DNA of 64,000 nucleotides from CAZSNH01 sp052388455 (GTDB lineage: Bacteria > Pseudomonadota > Alphaproteobacteria > Rhizobiales > Hyphomicrobiaceae), in contig JBQTIA010000039.1 in NCBI GenBank assembly GCA_052388455.1, positions 1 to 64,000 on the forward strand, given 5' to 3'. Position 1 is the stretch's first letter. Each line of letters opens with the position of its first letter. Of this stretch, positions 27,530-36,599 are shown in pieces. The notes under the pieces were generated by a model, which saw only the letters and a list, made by a program, of their open reading frames with translations, made no database searches and was not told the origin of the DNA. Position numbers and translations under genes: made by a program.

Positions 27530-28225
27530 ATGGCTTCGCGTCCGCTGCGTGCGGGCGGCCCGTCGCTCGCCCGGCACATCTACGCTTGGAAGCCCTGCGC
27601 CAGTGTCGCAGCCGTGATGCTGGCCACCGCGCCTCTCGGCGGCTGCGGACTGTCGTCGCTGACGTCCGGGCTCGGCACCGGCATTTTCGGCGGCTCATCG
27701 AAATCAGATACCGCGGCGGGCGCCGCGGTCAGCGAAGAACAGCTTCTCACCGCCGCCAAAGCCGATGTCAGCTCGACAGGGGTCGGCGCCCTGCCGGAGG
27801 TCGCTCACGGCTGCCCGAAGGTGACGATTTCGCCCCGCGACAACAACCTCACGATCTACGAGCCCGGCCGGGTCGGCGACGGGCTGGCCGTCGTCCACCG
27901 CGGCGAAATCACCAAGACGGCGCGCGAGTGCCAGATCGAGCCGGGTCGGGTGACGGTGAAATACGGTTTCTCGGGCCGCGTTCTGCTCGGGCCGCGCGGC
28001 AAGTCCGGCCCGGTCACGCTGCCGGTCAACATCACGGTGACCGATTCCAAGCGCGAGAAGATCACCGGCGACAAGATGAGCATCGATACGGCGGTCGCGA
28101 TCGAAAATCCGATCGGCTATTTCTCTGCGGTGCGCACGGTGACGTTCGTCATTCCGGAAGGGTCGCGGCCGGGTGAGTTCGAGGTCAACCTGTCGTTCGA
28201 CCGCGCCGCCCCCGGCGCCGGCTGA
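27530..28225 (+). CDS. Lipoprotein of unknown function
   Basis: About 231 residues. A hydrophobic stretch followed by a lipobox (PLGGCG, Cys near residue 40) indicates lipid anchoring after signal peptidase II. A Gly/Ser linker and a domain with VTISPRDNNLTIYEPGR, VTVKYGFSGRVLLGP and NIGYFSAVRTV-like strands follow, suggestive of a beta-rich fold. The start is uncertain: ATG at 27530 gives a long n-region, and the frame is open back to 27428. Function not recognised. Confidence 0.75.
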   Translation: MASRPLRAGGPSLARHIYAWKPCASVAAVMLATAPLGGCGLSSLTSGLGTGIFGGSSKSDTAAGAAVSEEQLLTAAKADVSSTGVGALPEVAHGCPKVTISPRDNNLTIYEPGRVGDGLAVVHRGEITKTARECQIEPGRVTVKYGFSGRVLLGPRGKSGPVTLPVNITVTDSKREKITGDKMSIDTAVAIENPIGYFSAVRTVTFVIPEGSRPGEFEVNLSFDRAAPGAG

Positions 28226-28667
28226 TCCCCACCGCACGCTTCCTCACTTTCCAGCCGAATGAAAAATGAATGGCTCTGTTCGCGCGTCGTGTGGAGAACC
28301 GACAGAAGCGCCTGCATCGCCTCACCCTTGAAGGGGAAGCACGCCGCGCCACGAGTTGGCTTGCGGGATGCGGAACGTCCGGGGCAACTTCACCGCAACA
28401 GCAAGTCAACTCGTCCTCGGCGCGGCGCGGCGGGGGTGTTGTGCGGCTCCCCGCACCCCCTCCAGGAAACACAGTCGCGCCCTCAATCGACTTCGCGAGC
28501 AAAGTCAAAAGAAAAGCCAGGGTTTTGGCCCCGGCCTTCGCAGTCGTTCCTCCCGGGCGCGGCTTCGGGCGCTTAGCCCTATCCGCTTGTTCCTTCTTGT
28601 GCGGGCGCTGCTCCCCCCCGGACGCGCCCGCTTCCGGCTCACGTGGAGCCGACGCCGTATCCCGCCG
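28226..28667. other. Intergenic region without a recognised gene
   Basis: 442 bp between the convergent lipoprotein and atpF genes. Both strands have open frames, but none shows domain-like sequence; composition is Arg/Pro/Ser-rich, as in GC-rich shadow frames. No clear stem followed by a T-run was found. Confidence 0.5.
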
Positions 28668-29159
28668 TCAGTTGAGACGGCCTTTGAGGTCGGTGATGCT
28701 CTGGTCGATGAGGCCCGATGCGGTGTCGCCGGAGACGCGGCTGCGGAGAATTTTCTCGGCCGCAGCCAGCGCCGCATCGACGGCGGCGCCGCGCACCTCG
28801 GCCTGGGCCTGAGCCTCGGCCCGCGCGATCTTGTCCTCGGCCAGCTTGGTCCGCCGCTCCAAACTCTCGGCGAGACCCTTGCGCGTCTCGGCGGCGAGCG
28901 ATTCGGCTTCGCGGCGAGCCTGCTGCACGATGACCTTGGCTTCCTCGTCGGCCTCGCGCGCCTTGCGCTGATAATCGGCGAGCAGCTGCTGGGCTTCCTC
29001 GCGCAGGCGACGGGCCTCGTCGAGTTCCCGGCGAATCTCGTCGGCACGATCGTCGAGGATGCGCGTCACCAGCCGCGGCACGCGGTAGTAGACCAGCATC
29101 GCCATGAACAGGATGAAGGCGACGAGAACCCAGAATTTTGCATCTTGCGGATCGAACAT
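28668..29159 (-). CDS. atpF: ATP synthase Fo subunit b
   Basis: 163-residue peripheral stalk subunit: one N-terminal membrane helix (FWVLVAFILFMAMLVYY) and a long charged coiled coil of heptads to the C-terminus. It links Fo to the F1 delta and alpha subunits. Last gene of atpI-B-E-b'-b. The F1 genes are not in this window, as expected for alphaproteobacteria where the Fo and F1 operons are separate. Confidence 0.94.
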   Translation of the reverse strand: MFDPQDAKFWVLVAFILFMAMLVYYRVPRLVTRILDDRADEIRRELDEARRLREEAQQLLADYQRKAREADEEAKVIVQQARREAESLAAETRKGLAESLERRTKLAEDKIARAEAQAQAEVRGAAVDAALAAAEKILRSRVSGDTASGLIDQSITDLKGRLN

Positions 29160-29169
29160 GGAAGCGGCC

Positions 29170-29685
29170 TTACTTTGTCGCGCCGGACGCCAGCGCCTTG
29201 CGAATTTCGTCGGCGCTGACGGTCTGATTGATCAGCTTGGAAAGCACGGCGCCAGCCGTCTCGGTCGCAATGTCGCCGACGCTGGCGAGCGCCTTGACTT
29301 TGGTCGCCGATATGCGGGTTTCGGCGTCGACCAGCTTGGCCGCGATCACCGCATCGACCTTGGATTTCTCCTTGTCGACCTCGCCTGCGAGCCGCTCCCG
29401 CGTCTCTTTGGCGATGCCGGCCGCGTTGCCCCGCGCGTCGGAAAGCGCCTTTTCGTAACCCGCGAGTGCTTTCTCCGTCTCGCCCTTCAGGCGCTCGGCC
29501 GCGTCGAGATCGCGCTGAATGCGATCCCGCCGCTCCTCGATCACCTCGCCGACGCGCGGCAGGGCGATGCGCGACATGATGTAGTAGAGCACGCCGAAAG
29601 TCAGGGCCAGCCAGAAGAGCTGCGGCGCGAAGTGATCGGTATTGAGCTGCGGCAGGCCGGCCAGCGCAAGGAAAGGTGCGTGCAT
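29170..29685 (-). CDS. atpG: ATP synthase Fo subunit b'
   Basis: 171 residues, second stalk subunit. Membrane helix at about 20-38 (PQLFWLALTFGVLYYIM), then a coiled coil (RVGEVIEERRDRIQRDLDAA onward). Paired b and b' subunits are typical of photosynthetic bacteria and many alphaproteobacteria. Its stop is 10 bp before atpF; upstream, a 139-bp gap to atpE holds an inverted repeat. Confidence 0.93.
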   Translation of the reverse strand: MHAPFLALAGLPQLNTDHFAPQLFWLALTFGVLYYIMSRIALPRVGEVIEERRDRIQRDLDAAERLKGETEKALAGYEKALSDARGNAAGIAKETRERLAGEVDKEKSKVDAVIAAKLVDAETRISATKVKALASVGDIATETAGAVLSKLINQTVSADEIRKALASGATK

Positions 29686-29716
29686 CTCGGATTCCCGTCA
29701 GGGAGCAGGGACTAGG

Positions 29717-29818
29717 TTTGAGGGACTAGGGACTAGGGACTAGGGAAAAGTTATGAGGGAAGAAGACAGCGGAGCCGCAACTATGCGCATCCCCTGTCCC
29801 TAATCCCTAGTCCCTCAC
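29717..29818. repeat. Inverted GGGACTA repeat inside the atp operon
   Basis: Left arm: four GGGACTAG-type units in 29708-29745 (GAGGGACTAGGGACTAGGG at its core). Right arm: CCCTGTCCCTAATCCCTAG followed by TCCCTCA in 29792-29817. Arms are separated by about 45 bp. On the transcript this would form a long hairpin between atpE and b', where it could protect upstream mRNA from 3' decay and so raise c-subunit output. The unit resembles dispersed rhizobial repeats. Confidence 0.8.
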
Positions 29819-29824
29819 TTCAAA

Positions 29825-30049
29825 TCAACCGTAGAGGATGATCAGCGCGATCAGCAGGCCGAAGAGGCCGGTGGCTTCCGCGAGCGCGAAGCCGATCAGC
29901 AGGTTGGTGAACTGGCCCGGAGCGGCCGAGGGGTTGCGCATGGCGCCCGACAGATAGTTGCCGAAGATGTTGCCGATGCCGATACCGGCGCCGATCAGCG
30001 CGCTGCAGGCGAGGCCGGCGCCGATCATCTTGGCCGATGCGAGATCCAT
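29825..30049 (-). CDS. atpE: ATP synthase Fo subunit c
   Basis: 74-residue rotor ring subunit: two membrane helices with the Gly-rich first helix (GAGLACSALIGAGIGIGNI) and the proton-carrying Glu in GFALAEATGLFGLL. An Arg/Asn/Pro polar loop (MRNPSA) lies between. Full length. The strong hairpin just downstream may favour higher expression, as many copies are needed per ring. Confidence 0.96.
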   Translation of the reverse strand: MDLASAKMIGAGLACSALIGAGIGIGNIFGNYLSGAMRNPSAAPGQFTNLLIGFALAEATGLFGLLIALIILYG

Positions 30050-30128
30050 GAGTAGTCTCCTTTGAGGTCTGTGTTCGAGTGGATTGGATGCGTGGGGCGG
30101 GATGCGAACGGCCGCGCCGGACGGTCCG

Positions 30129-30917
30129 TCAGTGGTGCATGTTCAGCGCGTCGTTCAAGTAGATGCAGGTGAGAACGGTGAAGATGAGCGCCTGTAGGAA
30201 GGCGACCAGAAATTCGAGACCGGTGAACGCCACCATGAAGCCGAGCGGAGCGATGCCTCCGAGCGAGGCGAGACCGCCGACCGAGCCGAGCCCGACGACG
30301 AACCCGCCGAACACCTTGAGCATGGTGTGGCCCGCCATCATGTTGGCGAAGAGACGCACCGAATGGCTGATCGGGCGGATGAAGTAGGAGATCAGCTCGA
30401 TCGGGATGATGACCGGCATCAGCCACAGCGGCACGCCTTCCGGCACGAACAGGCGCAGGTAGCCGAAGCCGTGCTTGGCGAAACCGATGATGGTGACTGC
30501 GATCCAGACCATTGCGGCGAGCGCGAAGGTCACGATGATGTGGCTCGTCACCGTGAACGTGCCGGGAATCATGCCGATCAGGTTGAGGGCGAGAATGAAG
30601 ATGAAAATCGAAAACACCCAGGGGAAGTACTTCATCCCCTCTTCGCCGAGATTCTCGCGCACCATGCTCGCGATGTACTCATAGACCATCTCGGCCATCG
30701 ATTGTACGCGGGTTGGCACCAGCGCCCGGCCGCGCATGGCGAGGATCAGGAAACCCGACACCAGCGCGACGGCGAGCACCATGTAGAAAGCGGCGTTGGT
30801 GAACGAAACATCGTAGCCGAACAGCTCGAGCGGATGCAGACGCTCGATCTCGAACTGGTGCATGGGGCCGTGCGCCTCGGCGCCGTGGCCGCCACTCGCT
30901 GCGTTATCGCTTGCCAA
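30129..30917 (-). CDS. atpB: ATP synthase Fo subunit a
   Basis: 262 residues, five or six membrane helices. The essential Arg lies in the SHSVRLFANMMAGH segment. Start uncertain: a TTG at 30917 has a GGGGG stretch about 11 bases upstream and lies 14 bp after atpI; an ATG at 30863 (MHQFEIERLHP) would give a protein beginning like many homologues. Works with the c-ring in proton passage. Operon position is standard. Confidence 0.94.
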   Translation of the reverse strand: MASDNAASGGHGAEAHGPMHQFEIERLHPLELFGYDVSFTNAAFYMVLAVALVSGFLILAMRGRALVPTRVQSMAEMVYEYIASMVRENLGEEGMKYFPWVFSIFIFILALNLIGMIPGTFTVTSHIIVTFALAAMVWIAVTIIGFAKHGFGYLRLFVPEGVPLWLMPVIIPIELISYFIRPISHSVRLFANMMAGHTMLKVFGGFVVGLGSVGGLASLGGIAPLGFMVAFTGLEFLVAFLQALIFTVLTCIYLNDALNMHH

Positions 30918-30931
30918 CTCGCCAATCCCCC

Positions 30932-31339
30932 TCAGTCGTCGTCATCGTCTCTCACGGGCTTCGCGGCCCGCTGCAGCGGTTCCATCTCGGCCTGCATCCG
31001 CCGTGCGGTGCGGATCACGTTCATCAGCCCGGCGGCGAAGCCGAGCAGCAGAAACAGCACCATCAGCCAGGGTGCGGTGCCCAAATACGTGTCGAAAACA
31101 CGCCCCAGAAATCCGCCGACCAGGATGCCGACGACCAGCTCGATGGCGATCTTCGACGCCTTCCCGTAGGCGGCTCCCCGTGCCCGCTGATCCGGCGGCG
31201 GCGCGTGCTGCGCCTTGGCCGTATCGAGCTTCTGCCCCAGTTGCTCCGCACGCCGGCGAAATGCGGCGCGCTCCTCGGGAGAAATCTGCCCCTGCCCCGG
31301 CTCGGAATTGTCCCCTGACGGTGGCTCCGACGATGGCAT
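30932..31339 (-). CDS. atpI: ATP synthase assembly protein I-like (AtpI/Gene 1)
   Basis: About 135 residues from the ATG at 31339: a polar N-terminal half (SPEERAAFRRRAEQLGQKLD), then two membrane helices (IAIELVVGILVGGFLGRVFD and the PWLMVLFLLLGFAAGLMNVI segment) and an acidic DDDDD end. AtpI aids c-ring assembly and heads Fo operons. The frame is open back to 31414 but without support. The promoter for the whole operon should lie in the divergent gap upstream. Confidence 0.88.
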   Translation of the reverse strand: MPSSEPPSGDNSEPGQGQISPEERAAFRRRAEQLGQKLDTAKAQHAPPPDQRARGAAYGKASKIAIELVVGILVGGFLGRVFDTYLGTAPWLMVLFLLLGFAAGLMNVIRTARRMQAEMEPLQRAAKPVRDDDDD

Positions 31340-31646
31340 GGCCCGGCTCCGAGCTGCCCGGGCCAGACTGGAACACAGCCAAATCCGCGGGTATTTCAAA
31401 GTCGCGCGGACCATAGTGAGCGCGGCTCGGGAGTGTCAAGCAACGCTCCCGCCGCGGACCCGCGACTAGGGTACGGCGAATAAGCGCAGGGGCGGACGGG
31501 GCGACCGGCCAAGGCGCCTGGGGGTTCTCTGTAAAACCGGGAAAAGTCCCGTCGCGGACTGCGATGGGTCGTCCGTCGTGCTGCCACACTCATGATGCCG
31601 ATGCATAGTGGACGTCGGAGATCCGATTCGCGGCGAGGACGACGAA
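31340..31646. other. Divergent intergenic region, atpI / SH3 protein
   Basis: 307 bp that must hold the atp operon promoter on the minus strand and the SH3-protein promoter on the plus strand. No consensus boxes, operator repeats or small RNA could be pointed to with confidence. Confidence 0.4.
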
Positions 31647-32690
31647 ATGCATCGGTACGTTTTCGGGCTTTCACTGGTGGCGGCTGCACATGATGCCGGA
31701 GCAGCCCCGCGCGCGCTCACCGGCCAGGAACTCACCGAAAAGGTTCCCGGCGCTCAGATCTCGATCGATACGCCCATCGGCTCGAAGATTCCCATGCGCT
31801 TCGGTCGCGACGGCCTCGTGACAGGTGAAGCGGGCGTGCTCGGCGTCTACCTCGGTGCGGCCAAGGACCGGGGCCGCTGGTGGGTCGCCGAGGACCGGCT
31901 GTGCATCAAGTGGTTCCGCTGGTTCGATGCCGTCCCGCGCTGCCTCGATCTCAAACTGGAAGGCAACCGCATCTTCTGGCGCAAGGACGACGGCGAGAGC
32001 GGCACCGGCACGTTGACCGAAAGCCCTCGGGTCACGGCGCCGGCAACGGCTCCCGGCTCCTATCCGGCAGCTGCTCCAACACCAAAGAAGGCATCCCCTT
32101 CTGCTGCGGTAACCGCCGATCCGACGCCCGCTCCGCAAGTCTCGGCGCCGGCTGAGCGCGAGGCGGATCAACCTGAGGAGGTGACCGCCCAGGCGCCGGC
32201 CGTCGCGGTGCCCAGCGCAGAGCCTCCGCCGGCTCGAGTGGCGGCCGGCCCAGCCGGCCCGCCGCCGGCCGAAACGGCTGAAATCGCGCCGACCACTGCA
32301 GCCAGCGATTCGGCGCCCGAGCCGCACGCCGATCGGCCCCGACCGGCACCGCCCGCAGTTCAGGCCATGCCCGCTCCGCAATCCGCCCCGACTCGCACGA
32401 CCGAGACGCCGAAGCGCCCGTCGCCTCGCGCGGCCACGGCCCGTCCGCTGCCCGACCCAGGTCCGTCGTTCCGCGTGGCGCGGGTCGACGACGACGACAT
32501 GCTCAATGTGCGCAGCGGCCCATCGGACCGGCGGCCGGTCATCGGCATCATCCCCCCGCGTGGACGCGGCGTCCGTATCGTCGGGCTGTGCCGCGGCGAG
32601 TGGTGCCCGGTCCGGCACGGCGGCGTTTCCGGCTGGGTCAACCGGTACTATCTCGCCGAAGACGCTCCCGGTTCTCAGGCCCGCGATTGA
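31647..32690 (+). CDS. Exported protein with C-terminal bacterial SH3 domain
   Basis: 347 residues. Signal peptide about 1-20. N-terminal domain (about 20-130) with RWWVAEDRLCIKWFRWFDAVPRCLDLKLEG, holding two Cys that may pair. A Pro/Ala-rich linker follows (about 135-285), then an SH3_3 domain (VDDDDMLNVRSGPSDRRP, VGLCRGEWCPVRHGG, GWVNRYYL) that commonly binds cell wall. GAGG precedes the ATG at 31647. Probably periplasmic and peptidoglycan-associated; catalytic activity not evident. Confidence 0.82.
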   Translation: MHRYVFGLSLVAAAHDAGAAPRALTGQELTEKVPGAQISIDTPIGSKIPMRFGRDGLVTGEAGVLGVYLGAAKDRGRWWVAEDRLCIKWFRWFDAVPRCLDLKLEGNRIFWRKDDGESGTGTLTESPRVTAPATAPGSYPAAAPTPKKASPSAAVTADPTPAPQVSAPAEREADQPEEVTAQAPAVAVPSAEPPPARVAAGPAGPPPAETAEIAPTTAASDSAPEPHADRPRPAPPAVQAMPAPQSAPTRTTETPKRPSPRAATARPLPDPGPSFRVARVDDDDMLNVRSGPSDRRPVIGIIPPRGRGVRIVGLCRGEWCPVRHGGVSGWVNRYYLAEDAPGSQARD

Positions 32691-32691
32691 C

Positions 32692-32754
32692 TGGGACCGG
32701 AACTCGGGGCCGGGACTCGGGGCCGGGACTCGGGGGCCGGGTCGGGACTGGGAC
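32692..32754. repeat. Short tandem repeat, GGGACTCGGGGCC unit
   Basis: Three to four degenerate copies of a 13-base unit (GGAACTCGGGGCC, GGGACTCGGGGCC, GGGACTCGGGGGCC) start just after the SH3-protein stop. Likely replication slippage; no function inferred. Confidence 0.7.
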
Positions 32755-32808
32755 CTGTGTCGGCTCGACCCGCCCCCCCACCCGACCCGAAACCACGGGA
32801 GGACGCCC

Positions 32809-33252
32809 ATGACAGCCTTGCCGCCGCCGAGCGGAGCCCGGATGATCACCTGCCTCGCCTATCGCGACGCCGACCGGATGGTGGATTGGCTGTGCGACGC
32901 TTTCGGCTTTGAAAAGCACGCGGTCTTCGCCGGAGAGGACGGACTTCTCGTCCATGCTGAGCTGACGTTCTCCAACAGCATGATCATGATCGGTCCGGAG
33001 AACAAAGGCGACTTCGGCAAAACCCACATGACCATGCCGGACCGGGCCGGGGGCCGCACGACGCAGATCGTTTACACGATCGTCGAGGACGTAGACGCCC
33101 ACCACGCGCGCTCGGCCGCGGCGGGTGCGGAAATCCTCCGGCCGCTCAAGGACGAGGACTACGGAGGCCGCGATTACGTAGCCCGTGATCCGGAAGGTCA
33201 CATGTGGTCGTTCGGAACCTACGATCCCTGGTCGACCGAGCCGAAGGCTTGA
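32809..33252 (+). CDS. VOC-family (glyoxalase/bleomycin-resistance fold) protein
   Basis: 147 residues, two beta-alpha-beta-beta-beta modules: MITCLAYRDADRMVDWLCDAFGFE and IVEDVDAHHARSAAAGAEIL, closing with DYGGRDYVARDPEGHMWSFG, the usual end of PhnB-like VOC proteins. Metal ligands are unclear. The ATG at 32809 follows GGGAGGA. Substrate unknown; relatives include glyoxalases, dioxygenases and resistance proteins. Confidence 0.85.
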   Translation: MTALPPPSGARMITCLAYRDADRMVDWLCDAFGFEKHAVFAGEDGLLVHAELTFSNSMIMIGPENKGDFGKTHMTMPDRAGGRTTQIVYTIVEDVDAHHARSAAAGAEILRPLKDEDYGGRDYVARDPEGHMWSFGTYDPWSTEPKA

Positions 33253-33347
33253 GCTGCGGCTTTCGCCGGCTGGCCCTGTTGAAGTCAGTAATTCGAGCAG
33301 TTGATTTCAATCGCGACCACCACTCAGGCTGGCGATCTGGTCGCAAC

Positions 33348-33394
33348 CTTTTCAACTCTCGCTTTTCAACTCTCGTCTCGCTTTTCAACTCTCG
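33348..33394. repeat. Three copies of a 14-bp repeat
   Basis: CTTTTCAACTCTCG occurs at 33348-33361, 33362-33375 and 33381-33394 in an AT-richer intergenic patch. Flanks carry GCAACC on both sides. A partial palindrome, TTGAAGTCA...TGATTTCAA, precedes it (33279-33310). The arrangement could be a protein-binding array for the small gene at 33466, or slippage. Confidence 0.7.
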
Positions 33395-33465
33395 ATTGCA
33401 ACCTTAAGAATTTTAGATTACGTAATACATATCCAAGGTAGCAGCATCAGTGACGAGGGGGTTCG

Positions 33466-33702
33466 ATGAGCGACGAGCCAGACCGTCGGCCCGGCGAGAT
33501 CGTCGCCCTGCTTTCCACGATCCAACGAGAAGAGGACCATGCGCCGCCGCTGCCAAACAGGTCCGACCACCTGACCTACCTGGCCGATATGATCCTGGAA
33601 CTTCGGGACCTCTCGCAGAAATCCGGCTTCAACACCCTGGCGGCGATGCTGCAACTCGCGCACGCCGAGGCGACGCATCAGGCCAGAGCGGCCCGGCGCT
33701 GA
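33466..33702 (+). CDS. Small soluble protein, unknown function
   Basis: 78 residues, start MSDEPDRRPGEIVALLS; predicted largely helical with HLTYLADMILELRDLSQKSG and LAAMLQLAHAEATHQAR. No signal peptide. A purine-rich GACGAGGGGG stands before the ATG. Pattern resembles short conserved rhizobial hypothetical proteins; role unknown. Convergent with dprA, 6 bp apart. Confidence 0.68.
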   Translation: MSDEPDRRPGEIVALLSTIQREEDHAPPLPNRSDHLTYLADMILELRDLSQKSGFNTLAAMLQLAHAEATHQARAARR

Positions 33703-33708
33703 CCTTCT

Positions 33709-34911
33709 CTATTCCCGGCTGTCGCCGGCCGCGGAAGACGGGGGCGCGTCACGGAGGGAAACGAGCTGCCGGCCGTGGTGCTCGATGCGTCCGGCAAGAT
33801 CGAGTTCCATGACCGCGATGCGCACCTCGCGCACCCCGAGGCCGGTTGCCCGCGCCAGCTCGTCGAGGTCAGCGGGTTGCGGTCCCAGCGCGCCGAGAAC
33901 CGCCGTCCGCACGTCCTCGTCGATCACCGGCGGTCCGGCCGACAGCGGCGCCGGCGGTACAGCGGGGCTGACCTCGCGGAACGATCCGAGCGGCGTCAGT
34001 CCGGCCATCGGCTGCAATGCCTCCAGCACGTCGGCAGGCTCGGTCACCAGCGTTGCCCCAGACTTCAGCAGCCGGTTGTTCCCTTCGCCCCTGGGATCGA
34101 GCGGATGGCCGGGCACGGCGAAGACCTCCCGCCCCTGCTCACCCGCGTGGCGTGCGGTGACCAGCGTCCCCGACTTGCGCGCCGACTCGATGACCAGCGT
34201 GCCGAGCGAAAGCCCTGCGATGATGCGGTTGCGCCGCGGGAAGTCCTTCCCGCGCGGCTGGAATCCCGGCGGCATCTCGGTGACGATACACCCCGTCTCG
34301 CCGACCCGCCGGTGCAGATCCGCGTGCTCCGGCGGATAGACGACGTCGATGCCGCCGGCCACCACGCCGACCGTGCCGGTTTCCAGCGATGCCTCGTGCG
34401 CGGCCGCATCGATGCCGCGCGCCAGTCCTGACACGACGACGAGACCGGCGCGGCCGAGTTCTGCTGCGAACAGGCGCGCCAGTTTCATGCCGGCGGCCGA
34501 GGCGAGCCGCGAGCCGACGATGGCGACCGACGGCCGCTGGAGCACGGAGAGATTGCCCCGGGCATAGATCATCGGGGGCGGCACATCGATCGCCGCCAGC
34601 GCCTTCGGATATCCGGGCTCGATGGTGAACAGCGGAACGGCCCCCGCCCGGCGGGCGGCGTCCAGCTCGGCCATCGCCCGCGGCCGTGGACAGATGCGCG
34701 GCGCCCTGAGGCCGCCCCGCGCCGCGAGGTCCGGCAGAGCGTCGAGAGCCGCCGCGGCGCCGCCGTAGTGATTGATCAGCTCGCGAAAGGTGACGGGTCC
34801 GACGTTGGCCGACCGGATCAGCCTGAGGCACGCGACGCGCTCGGCCTCGTCGAGCGGGGCCACCGGCAGAGGGGCCGGCGTGAAGAGGTCGGACAGCTCA
34901 TCCCTTGGCAC
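33709..34911 (-). CDS. dprA: DNA-processing protein DprA
   Basis: Binds incoming single-stranded DNA and loads RecA during natural transformation. About 400 residues: N-terminal helical region, Rossmann-like DprA domain ([49 protein letters not shown]) and a C-terminal winged helix ([29 protein letters not shown]). A GTG at 34911 is preferred because GAGGAG lies 10 bases upstream; a GTG at 34932 is the alternative. Either start overlaps the plsY 3' end. Other competence genes are not in the window. Confidence 0.93.
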   Translation of the reverse strand: MPRDELSDLFTPAPLPVAPLDEAERVACLRLIRSANVGPVTFRELINHYGGAAAALDALPDLAARGGLRAPRICPRPRAMAELDAARRAGAVPLFTIEPGYPKALAAIDVPPPMIYARGNLSVLQRPSVAIVGSRLASAAGMKLARLFAAELGRAGLVVVSGLARGIDAAAHEASLETGTVGVVAGGIDVVYPPEHADLHRRVGETGCIVTEMPPGFQPRGKDFPRRNRIIAGLSLGTLVIESARKSGTLVTARHAGEQGREVFAVPGHPLDPRGEGNNRLLKSGATLVTEPADVLEALQPMAGLTPLGSFREVSPAVPPAPLSAGPPVIDEDVRTAVLGALGPQPADLDELARATGLGVREVRIAVMELDLAGRIEHHGRQLVSLRDAPPSSAAGDSRE

Positions 34912-35515
34912 CGATCTTCGGCTCCTCGCCACGCATGAGCCGCTGGATGTTGGCCCGGTGCTTCCAGAGCAGCAGCGCGGTCATGAGGGCGGCGAGCAGG
35001 GCGATATGGCGTTCGCCCAGCAGATCGGCCACGACCGGGGTTGCAACGGAGGCGACGAGCGCGGAGAGCGACGAGTAGCGCGTCAGCACGGCGGAGGCAA
35101 GCCAGACGCCGCAGAACACCAGCGCCGCCGGCCAGAAGGCTCCCAGCAGCACGCCGATATAGGTGGCGACGCCCTTGCCGCCCTTGAACCCGAGCCAGAC
35201 CGGATAGATGTGGCCGAGGAACGCGCCGAGCCCGGCGAGCAGCGAGGCCATTATCGCGATGCCATGCTGCGCACCGAAATAGTGCCCGAGCAGAACTGCC
35301 GCCGTTCCCTTCAAAGCATCGAGCACGAGGGTGAGCGCCGCCAGACCCTTGTTGCCGGTTCGCAGGACATTGGTCGCGCCGATATTTCCCGACCCGATCT
35401 GTCGCACATCGCCGAGCCCCGCGGCCCTGGTCAGAATGAGCCCGAACGGAATGGAGCCGCAGGCATAGCCGAGGGCCAGAGCGGCAAAGGCGGGCCAGGA
35501 GAACAGCGGATCCAT
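34898..35515 (-). CDS. plsY: Glycerol-3-phosphate acyltransferase PlsY
   Basis: Inner-membrane enzyme moving acyl groups from acyl-phosphate to glycerol-3-phosphate at the start of phospholipid synthesis. 205 residues with five or more helices and the three conserved loops: GSIPFG with [31 protein letters not shown], and the C-terminal [13 protein letters not shown]. The ATG at 35515 is typical; the open frame to 35683 is not. Overlaps dprA, the usual rhizobial plsY-dprA pair. Confidence 0.95.
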   Translation of the reverse strand: MDPLFSWPAFAALALGYACGSIPFGLILTRAAGLGDVRQIGSGNIGATNVLRTGNKGLAALTLVLDALKGTAAVLLGHYFGAQHGIAIMASLLAGLGAFLGHIYPVWLGFKGGKGVATYIGVLLGAFWPAALVFCGVWLASAVLTRYSSLSALVASVATPVVADLLGERHIALLAALMTALLLWKHRANIQRLMRGEEPKIGAKG

Positions 35516-35655
35516 GCGTGATCGATGCCGTGACGGTCGCGAGGCGAAGGGATGACGCTCGCTTACTTCCGGCAAACCTAGACGTAGACAGGGAGGCCGG
35601 CAACTCCGCATAGTCGCATGCGGTCGGGACGATGGCCGCTGCGAGGCTGCGAGCG

Positions 35656-36570
35656 ATGGCAACGACCTCTGACGGCCCGGCACGCCTCATGCGCGTCCTC
35701 ACGCCGTATCCGCACGTCATGGCTTTCTATGATGGACGGATCGCGGGTCATCGGTTCGCCGAGGGGCCGAACTGGATCGACGACGGGGCTTTGTCGCTCG
35801 GCATCGCGAGCTACGCCATCCGCATCGGCCGCGAGGCCATCGTCTTCGATACCCACGTCACCCTCGACCACGCGCGCTGCATCCGCAAGCTGCTGGAGGA
35901 CGACGGCGTCACGCGGATGACGGTGGTGCTCAGCCATTGGCATCTCGACCACATCGCCGGCAACGCAGCCTTTTCGGATTGCGAGATTATCGCCACCCGC
36001 CGCACTGCCGAGCACATGGCACGGCGGCGCGCCGAAATCGAGTCCGGCACACTGGAAGGGCCGCCCGGCATCGATCCACTGGTGATGCCGACCCGGCTCT
36101 ACGACGGGCGCCTGACGCTGCGCCTCGGGCAGGCCGACGTGGAGCTGATCGAAGTCAATATTCACAGCGACGACGCGACGGTCATCTGGCTGCCGCAGCA
36201 TCGCATCCTGCTGGCCGGTGACACGATGGAGGACACCGTCACCTACGTCAGCGAGCCGGAGAGCCTCGACACGCACCTCGAAGAGCTGGACCGGCTCTGG
36301 CGGCTGGCGCCGCGGCGTATCCTGCCGGCGCATGGCAGCCCCGACATCATCGCCGGCGGTGGCTACGGCAAGACGTTGATCCGCGCCACGCAGCAGTACA
36401 TCCGGGTCCTCAAGCGCTGCGCCGCCGAGCCCGAAAAGCGCAACCGTCCGCTCGCCGACCTGATCGCGGGTCCGCTCGACATGGGCTGGGTGACCTATCA
36501 TCCCGGTTACGAGGCCGTGCATCAGGCCAACATCGCCCTGGTGAGCGCCGGGGCCGACGCCAAAGTCTGA
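35656..36570 (+). CDS. MBL-fold metallo-hydrolase
   Basis: About 304 residues. Metal-binding HWHLDHIAG near residue 95, an Asp ligand in [11 protein letters not shown] and His in [10 protein letters not shown] complete the beta-lactamase-fold dinuclear site. A C-terminal helical part carries [21 protein letters not shown]. No signal peptide, so cytoplasmic. Substrate not deducible; the class includes glyoxalase II-like and lactonase enzymes. Start taken as ATG 35656, with an alternative at 35632. Divergent from plsY. Confidence 0.88.
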   Translation: MATTSDGPARLMRVLTPYPHVMAFYDGRIAGHRFAEGPNWIDDGALSLGIASYAIRIGREAIVFDTHVTLDHARCIRKLLEDDGVTRMTVVLSHWHLDHIAGNAAFSDCEIIATRRTAEHMARRRAEIESGTLEGPPGIDPLVMPTRLYDGRLTLRLGQADVELIEVNIHSDDATVIWLPQHRILLAGDTMEDTVTYVSEPESLDTHLEELDRLWRLAPRRILPAHGSPDIIAGGGYGKTLIRATQQYIRVLKRCAAEPEKRNRPLADLIAGPLDMGWVTYHPGYEAVHQANIALVSAGADAKV

Positions 36571-36599
36571 AGCCGGCGAGTGAAGCCTGTAGCCTTCGC

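Noticed and set aside
33348..33394. Possible CRISPR array
   Set aside because: Repeats are 14 bp with spacers of 0 and 5 bp, and no cas genes are present.
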